This document shows positions 13,063-17,698 of a DNA stretch of 17,698 nucleotides, piece after piece. This DNA is from JASLPR01 sp964496475 (lineage in GTDB: Bacteria; Chloroflexota; UBA11872; VXNJ01). Position numbers and translations under genes: made by a program. The stretch covers positions 1 to 17,698 of the forward strand of contig CAZBZS010000052.1 in assembly GCA_964496475.1 (NCBI GenBank), given 5' to 3'. The notes under the pieces are model-generated. The model was not told the DNA's origin, did no database searches, and saw only the letters and a program-made list of their open reading frames with translations. The number at the start of each line of letters is the position of its first letter. The stretch's first letter is position 1.

Positions 13063-14973
13063 ATGCTGGCCGACACATCCGACATTGCACAGCGCCTGAC
13101 GCCCTCCGAATTGGAGAGCGCCGCCCGGATGATCCTGGGGCACGATCGGATTCGCGTCTTGCCCGGCTCATGGTGGTCCTACATTCCCCGGGAAAACCTC
13201 ATTACCTACCCGGCCCAATTACTGAGAGAGTGGTCGACCGGGCGTCTCGTCGGCGCCATCTGCCACGAAACCGCCGAAGCCCGCTACACCGGTGCCCGCG
13301 GCTCCGGAATCGTCGGTCGCTGGCTGCGCGCTCAGAGTCAAAAGGGCCTGCCCGCTGGCGCCGCCATGCTGCTCGTCAACACCATCAACGACATGCGCGT
13401 CAATCGCATGTACCTGCAAAACTACCCCGGCGCTCGCGGCTTCTTCCGGGAGCTATATTCCGAAGTCCCCGAACTGCATCCGAAAGATGACCGCGTCGAT
13501 GCCCCGGACGAACGTCGGGGCCGCCTTACCCACCATCTCTTCGTCGACGCGCTCACCGACCGCTGGTCCCGCGAAGAGTGGGGGCCGCAGGATCCCGCCA
13601 ACGATCTTCCCGAGGTCGTCCGCCGGGCCACCGATAAGGCCTGGTCTTCTGTTCAGAAGGCCGCCGAGTCCGATGACATCGAGAAAATGCTCGAAGTGAT
13701 CCGCAAGAAAGTGGTCCCCTCCTACCGAAAACTGGTCGAGCTAACACCCCTTCCCGACGACCCCGTGGTTGCGGACGACCTTGAGATGCTGGACCGCCCC
13801 GAGACCGCTGGCGAGCAACTCGACAGTGGCGATCCGCGGGACCTGCCCGGAGACGCCGAGTCCATCTCCGGCATCGAGGGTGACATCGAGCGCGCCCGGG
13901 CCGCCTCCCGCGCCGCCGCCAAAGAAAAATCGGACGATAAAGTCGGCCGGCGATTGAAGCGGTTCGCCACCCGGGCTCCCGCCGGCGGACGCTACGGGCC
14001 GCCCTCCACCGCCGAACTGGGAGGCGATCGTTGGACCACCTCCCTCGTCCAGCAAATGCGCGAGGATGAGGACGAGCAGATCGACTACACCCGCTTCGAC
14101 TACCGCCTGGCCGTGTCCATTCTGGATGAGCAGATCAGGGAAACCATCGACGGCGATGGCCGCCGCCCCGGGCTCGCCGCCATCATGGACCGAAGGCGCC
14201 ACGGTATGAACGACGCCTTGCGCCGGCCGCGCAAACAGCGCACGGGCGATCAGGGCGAAATCGACGTCGAGCACCCCGAGCGTCTCCTCACCGATCCCGT
14301 CACCGCCTTTCTCAAAGGCGTCCGCATTCCCCGCGAAGATCGCCAGCGCGATTTCGCCAGCGCCATCCTTCTAGACATCAGCGGCAGCATGGTGCAGAAG
14401 GGCTACCCCACCCGCAAATTCGACCGCCTCGTCGAGACCGCCGTCCTGTTCATCGAGATTCACGAGCGGCTCCGCATTCCCTTCGAGGTCTTCGGGTTCA
14501 GCAGCACCGTGACTCCACTTTGGAGCTTCGCCGATTGCCGCTGGCCTCGGGGGGTTCTGGCTGACCGGTCGTACGAACCCCGCGATCACAGCGAAGCTTT
14601 TCGCTGGCTCTACGAGCTGGATCACAAAGACACCGACGACGCCGGCGCCCTGCGCACCGCCATCGAGCGCTGCCAGGCCCAGGACGGCCTGAAAAGCATC
14701 TTCGTCATCACCGACGGCATCAGCAGCGACCCATCCGAACTCCGCCGCGTGCTTATGGACCTGGATCGCGGCAACCGCGGCAGGTCCGAAAACCAGCGCA
14801 TGAAGGTTCTTGCCTTCGGAGTCGGTGTCGTGAAATCGGATTTCCAACTGGCCTACCAGCCGGCTCAGTTCGGCAAGGTTCTCAACTCCTGCACCGGCCT
14901 GGTCGTCGACGACATGACAAACGTTCCCCGCCTCGTCCGCGACGCCGTCGACGAGCGTATTCGGATGATCTGA
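13063..14973 (+). CDS. VWA-domain protein (CobT-like) with degenerate zincin-like N-terminal region
   Basis: The protein has 636 residues, with ATG 13063 preceded by AAGGA at 10 bases. The C-terminal third is a von Willebrand A domain with an intact metal-ion-dependent adhesion site: DISGS (438-442), a Thr/Asp in KDTDD (522-526) and ITDG (549-552). The N-terminal part has GAICHETAEARYTGA (64-78) and later NTINDMRVNRMY (106-117) and YPGAR (121-125). This resembles the HExxH...EDxR...YPGA layout of zincin-like regions fused to VWA domains, but the second His is replaced (HETAE). The middle (about 235-300) is acidic, charged and probably disordered. Paired with the upstream tandem-AAA ATPase, it likely acts as the substrate- or metal-binding partner in an ATP-driven remodelling complex. 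The client is unknown. Confidence 0.88.
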   Translation: MLADTSDIAQRLTPSELESAARMILGHDRIRVLPGSWWSYIPRENLITYPAQLLREWSTGRLVGAICHETAEARYTGARGSGIVGRWLRAQSQKGLPAGAAMLLVNTINDMRVNRMYLQNYPGARGFFRELYSEVPELHPKDDRVDAPDERRGRLTHHLFVDALTDRWSREEWGPQDPANDLPEVVRRATDKAWSSVQKAAESDDIEKMLEVIRKKVVPSYRKLVELTPLPDDPVVADDLEMLDRPETAGEQLDSGDPRDLPGDAESISGIEGDIERARAASRAAAKEKSDDKVGRRLKRFATRAPAGGRYGPPSTAELGGDRWTTSLVQQMREDEDEQIDYTRFDYRLAVSILDEQIRETIDGDGRRPGLAAIMDRRRHGMNDALRRPRKQRTGDQGEIDVEHPERLLTDPVTAFLKGVRIPREDRQRDFASAILLDISGSMVQKGYPTRKFDRLVETAVLFIEIHERLRIPFEVFGFSSTVTPLWSFADCRWPRGVLADRSYEPRDHSEAFRWLYELDHKDTDDAGALRTAIERCQAQDGLKSIFVITDGISSDPSELRRVLMDLDRGNRGRSENQRMKVLAFGVGVVKSDFQLAYQPAQFGKVLNSCTGLVVDDMTNVPRLVRDAVDERIRMI

Positions 14974-14997
14974 GCCATCGCCCCCGCCGCGGCGGAT

Positions 14998-15025
14998 TTG
15001 CCCTCACGCGAACCTTGAATATACT
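14998..15025 (+). promoter_or_regulatory. Putative promoter for the S1 protein gene
   Basis: TTGCCC (14998-15003), a 16-base spacer and TATACT (15020-15025) lie 67 bases before the GTG start. The stop of the VWA gene at 14973 precedes it, so S1 can be transcribed independently. Confidence 0.5.
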
Positions 15026-15091
15026 TACGGCCACCCTGTGTAGGTAAAGTGCGCCTTCACCACCTGAATTAACAAGGGAATCCGTAACTTC

Positions 15092-16805
15092 GTGCCAAAA
15101 AGCAAAATCGCCGCCGAGATCAAGAAGGTCGCCCCCGACTACGACTATTCACAGTTGGAAACCATGGACGACCTCCTCGACTCCGGCGACCACGAAGTCA
15201 ACGTTTTCCGGCGTGGCGAGGTCATCGATGGCGTCGTCGTGCGAGCCCATGTAGAAGAGGTGATGCTCGACGTCGGCTTAAAGGCCGAGGGCGTCGTTGT
15301 CGGCCGCGAGCTCTTCGATCCCCACCTCATGGACAGCCGCCCGGAACTTGAAATCGGGGAGTCCATCCCCGTCTACGTCGTGCAACCCGAAGGCGAAGGC
15401 GCCGCAATGCTCTCCATCCGGCGGGCCTTACAGGAGAAGCTCTGGCGCGATACCGAGAGCCTGTATAACGAAGGCAAGATCATCGAGTCCCGGGTCACCG
15501 AGTTCAACAAGGGCGGAGTTCTCGTGGATGTCGGACCTCGTGGCTTCGTGCCCATGTCACAGCTCGTCAGCCTCGCCCCTGCTGCCCCCGACGAGACCCG
15601 CGAGGATGTCGCCGCCCGGCTTTCCGAGCTAGTCAACAAGACCCTGAAGCTCAAGATCATCGAGATGGACCGGCGTCGCAACCGCCTCATCCTCTCCGAG
15701 CGGGCCGCGGAACGGGAACTGCGATCCGAACGCCGGGAGCAGCTCCTCGACGAACTCCAAGTCGGCCAGATTCGCAAAGGTCGCGTCAGCAACCTGGCCA
15801 GCTTTGGCGCCTTCATCGACCTCGGCGGCGCCGATGGCCTCGCCCACATCTCCGAACTCTCCTGGAGCCGCGTATCGAGTCCCGGCGAAATCCTCCAGCC
15901 CGGCGCCGAGGTTGATGTCTACATCCTTTCCCTCGACCGCGTGGAGAAGAAAATCGCCCTCAGCATCCGGCGCGGCCAGCCAGATCCCTGGTCGACCCTG
16001 GGAGACCGCTTCACCCCCGAGATGGTCGTCGAGGGAACCGTGACTAAGATTGCACCGTTCGGTGTTTTCGTCCGCCTGGAAGAAGGCGTCGAAGGTCTCG
16101 CCCACGCCTCCGATATCGGGGAGGAAGTCCTCGCCTCCATGCGGGAAGAAGACGTACTCGATTTCCGCATCTTGAGCATTGAAAGCCGGCGACGGCGTAT
16201 TCGACTCACCCCTACCGGCGCCGAAGACGATATGGCCGAATTCGACGTCACCAATGACGGCGAGGGAACGGTGGTCGGCACCTCCGATATCGCCGATACT
16301 GAAAGTGATCCAGATGCCGCGGCTGACGAGACCGCGGCTGACGAGACCGCGGCTGACGAGACCGCCGCTGCGGAAGCCGAAGAGTCAGTAGAACCCAAAG
16401 TCGACGAGGCTGCGGAAGCCAAGTCCGACGACGCGGAGGCCGAATCTGAAGAACCCAAAGAAGCTGCCGCTGACACGGAGGCCAAAGATGCCGACGACGA
16501 CGACAAGGCTGTAAGAGCTAAAGCCGATGAGGCTGCCGAAACCGGTGGAGCCACCAAGGCCAAAGCCGCCACCACCAAGGCCAAAGCCGCCACCACCAAG
16601 GCCAAAGCCGCCACCACCAAGGCCAANNNNNNNNNNNNNNNNNNNNNNNNNNNNNNNNNNNNNNNNNNNNNNNNNNNNNNNNNNNNNNNNNNNNNNNNNN
16701 NNNNNNNNNNNNNNNNNNNNNNNNNNAGCCGCCACCGCCAAGGCCAACAAAGCTTCAAAAGCCTCCAAGTCGAAGGCCAGTAAGAAGGCCGACTCGAAAG
16801 CGTAA
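15092..16805 (+). CDS. rpsA: Ribosomal protein S1-like protein, four S1 domains and a long charged tail, interrupted by an assembly gap
   Basis: This RNA-binding protein is expected to help mRNA binding on the 30S subunit. Four OB-fold S1 domains lie at about 41-110, 127-204, 224-294 and 310-374; the third (GRVSNLASFGAFIDLGGADGLAHISELSW) and fourth (GTVTKIAPFGVFVRLEEGVEGLAHAS) are canonical, while the first two are divergent, as usual for S1. After about 380 comes a low-complexity tail, first acidic (Asp/Glu/Ala/Thr with an AADET repeat) and then Lys/Ala/Thr-rich like histone H1. The tail is cut by 100 N; beyond the gap the correct frame reads KASKASKSKASKKADSKA and stops at 16803-16805. True length is unknown. 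The start is GTG 15092, with AAGGG rather far upstream (about 13 bases). Confidence 0.92.
16319..16363 (+). repeat. 15-bp tandem repeat in the S1 acidic tail
   Basis: Three identical copies of GCGGCTGACGAGACC encode AADET three times. Identity at the nucleotide level points to recent slippage expansion within the disordered acidic tail. Confidence 0.9.
16550..16626 (+). repeat. 21-bp tandem repeat in the S1 Lys/Ala tail, running into the gap
   Basis: The unit, beginning GCCACCACCAAGGCC and ending AAAGCC, encodes ATTKAKA. One shortened and two full copies are followed by a partial copy that stops at the N run, so copy number is unresolved. Sequence after the gap (AATAKANKAS) is a diverged continuation. 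Confidence 0.9.
16627..16726. other. Assembly gap of 100 N
   Basis: Exactly 100 unknown bases, a conventional placeholder for a gap of unknown size. It falls inside the 21-bp repeat of the S1 tail. Taken literally it shifts the frame by one, which is why the S1 frame before the gap does not match the sensible Lys/Ala frame after it. Confidence 0.98.
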
Positions 16806-16810
16806 TACAC

Positions 16811-16844
16811 GTCACCGACGGCTGTGGGACAATAGGGTCACCGA
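16811..16844 (+). promoter_or_regulatory. Direct repeat GTCACCGA upstream of clpC
   Basis: GTCACCGA occurs at 16811-16818 and 16837-16844, 26 bases apart, within the 74-base gap before clpC. GACAAT (16828-16833) between them could be a -10 box. No CtsR heptad repeat or CIRCE element is seen. The repeat may bind a regulator, or be chance. Confidence 0.3.
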
Positions 16845-16879
16845 TAGCGGCAGATATATGCGCACGCTGGGAGCGATAG

Positions 16880-17698
16880 GTGAACGACAGGCTCGACAAA
16901 TTCACCGAGCGAGCGAAGAAGGTCCTCGTCTACGCACAGGACGAAGCCACTCGCTTTAACCACAATTACATCGGCACCGAGCACCTCCTCCTCGGCCTGC
17001 TCCGTGAGGGGGACGGTATCGCCGCCAAGGTTTTGGGCAACCTCGGAGTCGAGCTCAACAAGGTCCGCAGCGCCGTCGAGTTCATCATTGGCCGCGGCGA
17101 ACGCATGGTCGTTGGCGACATCAACCTGACCCCCCGGGCCAAGCGCGTCATCGAGCTTGCAGTCGAAGAGGCCCGCCGCCTTGGCCACAACTACATCGGC
17201 ACTGAGCACCTCCTGCTCGGCCTCGTCCGCGAGGGCGAAGGCATCGCCGCCGGAGTGCTCGAAAGTCTCGGCGTCAATCTGGACAAAGTCCGCGCCCAAG
17301 TCGTCCAGGTCGTCAGCCACGGCGCCATGGAGACCCAGCAACGCTCGGGCAAGAAAACCAGCAAAACTCCGCTCATGGACCAGATGGGCGTCGATCTCAC
17401 CGCCGCCGCCCGGCGCGACGAACTCGACCCGGTCATCGGCCGCGTCGACGAGATTGAGCGCGTCATTCAAATTCTTAGCCGCCGCACCAAGAACAATCCC
17501 GCTCTCGTTGGGGATCCCGGCGTCGGCAAGACCGCCATCGTCGAGGGCCTCGCCCAGCGAATCGTCTCCGGCGACGTGCCCGAAAGCCTCAAGGGTCGCC
17601 GCCTCCTCACTCTCGACATCGGTTCCCTGGTCGCCGGCACCAAGTATCGCGGCGAATTCGAAGAGCGGCTCAAGAAGGTAATCGAAGAACTCAAATCG
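16880..17698 (+). CDS. clpC: ATP-dependent Clp protease ATP-binding subunit ClpC (3' end outside window)
   Basis: ClpC is a Hsp100 AAA+ unfoldase that delivers proteins to ClpP. The 273 residues seen cover the N-domain and the start of the first ATPase domain. Two Clp_N repeats carry near-identical segments, HNYIGTEHLLLGLLREG (28-44) and HNYIGTEHLLLGLVREG (103-119). Then come LDPVIGRVDEIERVIQILSRRTKNNP (182-207), Walker A GDPGVGKT (211-218) and the pore-loop region GTKYRGEFEERLK (253-265). The GTG start at 16880 follows GGGAG (16869-16873) at a 6-base gap and begins VNDRLDKFTERAKKVL, the usual ClpC N-terminus. The frame stays open to the window end. A full protein would be about 820 residues. 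No mcsA/mcsB/ctsR genes precede it. Confidence 0.97.
   Translation, partial: MNDRLDKFTERAKKVLVYAQDEATRFNHNYIGTEHLLLGLLREGDGIAAKVLGNLGVELNKVRSAVEFIIGRGERMVVGDINLTPRAKRVIELAVEEARRLGHNYIGTEHLLLGLVREGEGIAAGVLESLGVNLDKVRAQVVQVVSHGAMETQQRSGKKTSKTPLMDQMGVDLTAAARRDELDPVIGRVDEIERVIQILSRRTKNNPALVGDPGVGKTAIVEGLAQRIVSGDVPESLKGRRLLTLDIGSLVAGTKYRGEFEERLKKVIEELKS

Noticed and set aside
16319..16626. CRISPR-like short repeats
   Set aside because: The repeats are contiguous, in frame and encode AADET and ATTKAKA; there are no spacers.

Overview
The window is high-GC bacterial chromosome, annotated by reading alone. The gene set best suits a Chloroflexota-type bacterium (SAR202/Dehalococcoidia-like). That rests on a four-domain S1 protein with a long acidic then Lys/Ala-rich tail, ClpC, a tRNA-Ile/tRNA-Ala pair with no rRNA beside it, and a tandem-AAA plus VWA gene pair. 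The assignment is an inference without database support. Start codons are often TTG or GTG. A run of exactly 100 N (16627-16726) and homopolymer-type indels in two otherwise good genes point to a draft or metagenomic assembly.

Layout. 1-1000: a broken SbcD/YhaO-type exonuclease fragment runs into the 3' end of tRNA-Asp(GTC), followed by a repeat-bearing spacer and tRNA-Tyr(GTA). 1141-2368: a polytopic membrane protein and a small protein with two tandem excisionase-type HTH domains, the latter behind a 10-bp inverted repeat. 2363-3124 (minus): triosephosphate isomerase. 3297-3918: an adenosine deaminase pseudogene with several stops and no C-terminal third. 3882-6372 (minus): a 2-hydroxyacid dehydrogenase and a DHA2-type drug exporter (one frameshift). 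6481-7140: three inverted repeats and a decayed TolB-like propeller fragment. 7237-7403: tRNA-Ala and tRNA-Ile. 7469-9294 (minus): an MFS_3-type transporter with one in-frame TGA and an exported RlpA-like protein. 9405-10412 (minus): lexA-yjbQ operon. 10765-14973 (plus): a tandem-AAA ATPase and a VWA protein, a compact two-gene chaperone-like module. 15092-17698: S1 protein and the start of clpC.

How the genes relate. The most coherent unit is the AAA/VWA pair. By analogy with MoxR-VWA and CobS-CobT systems it should be an ATP-driven remodelling or metal-insertion machine. Its VWA subunit carries an N-terminal region resembling a degenerate zincin. lexA-yjbQ is divergent from this pair across a 352-bp spacer. 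S1 and ClpC are housekeeping genes. The left half is a decay zone, with three pseudogene remnants next to tRNA genes or short inverted repeats. The plus strand is G-rich at about 1-5 kb and C-rich from about 7.4 kb on, whatever the gene strand, which would fit a replication-terminus-type skew switch or an assembly or inversion junction near 5.5-7.4 kb.
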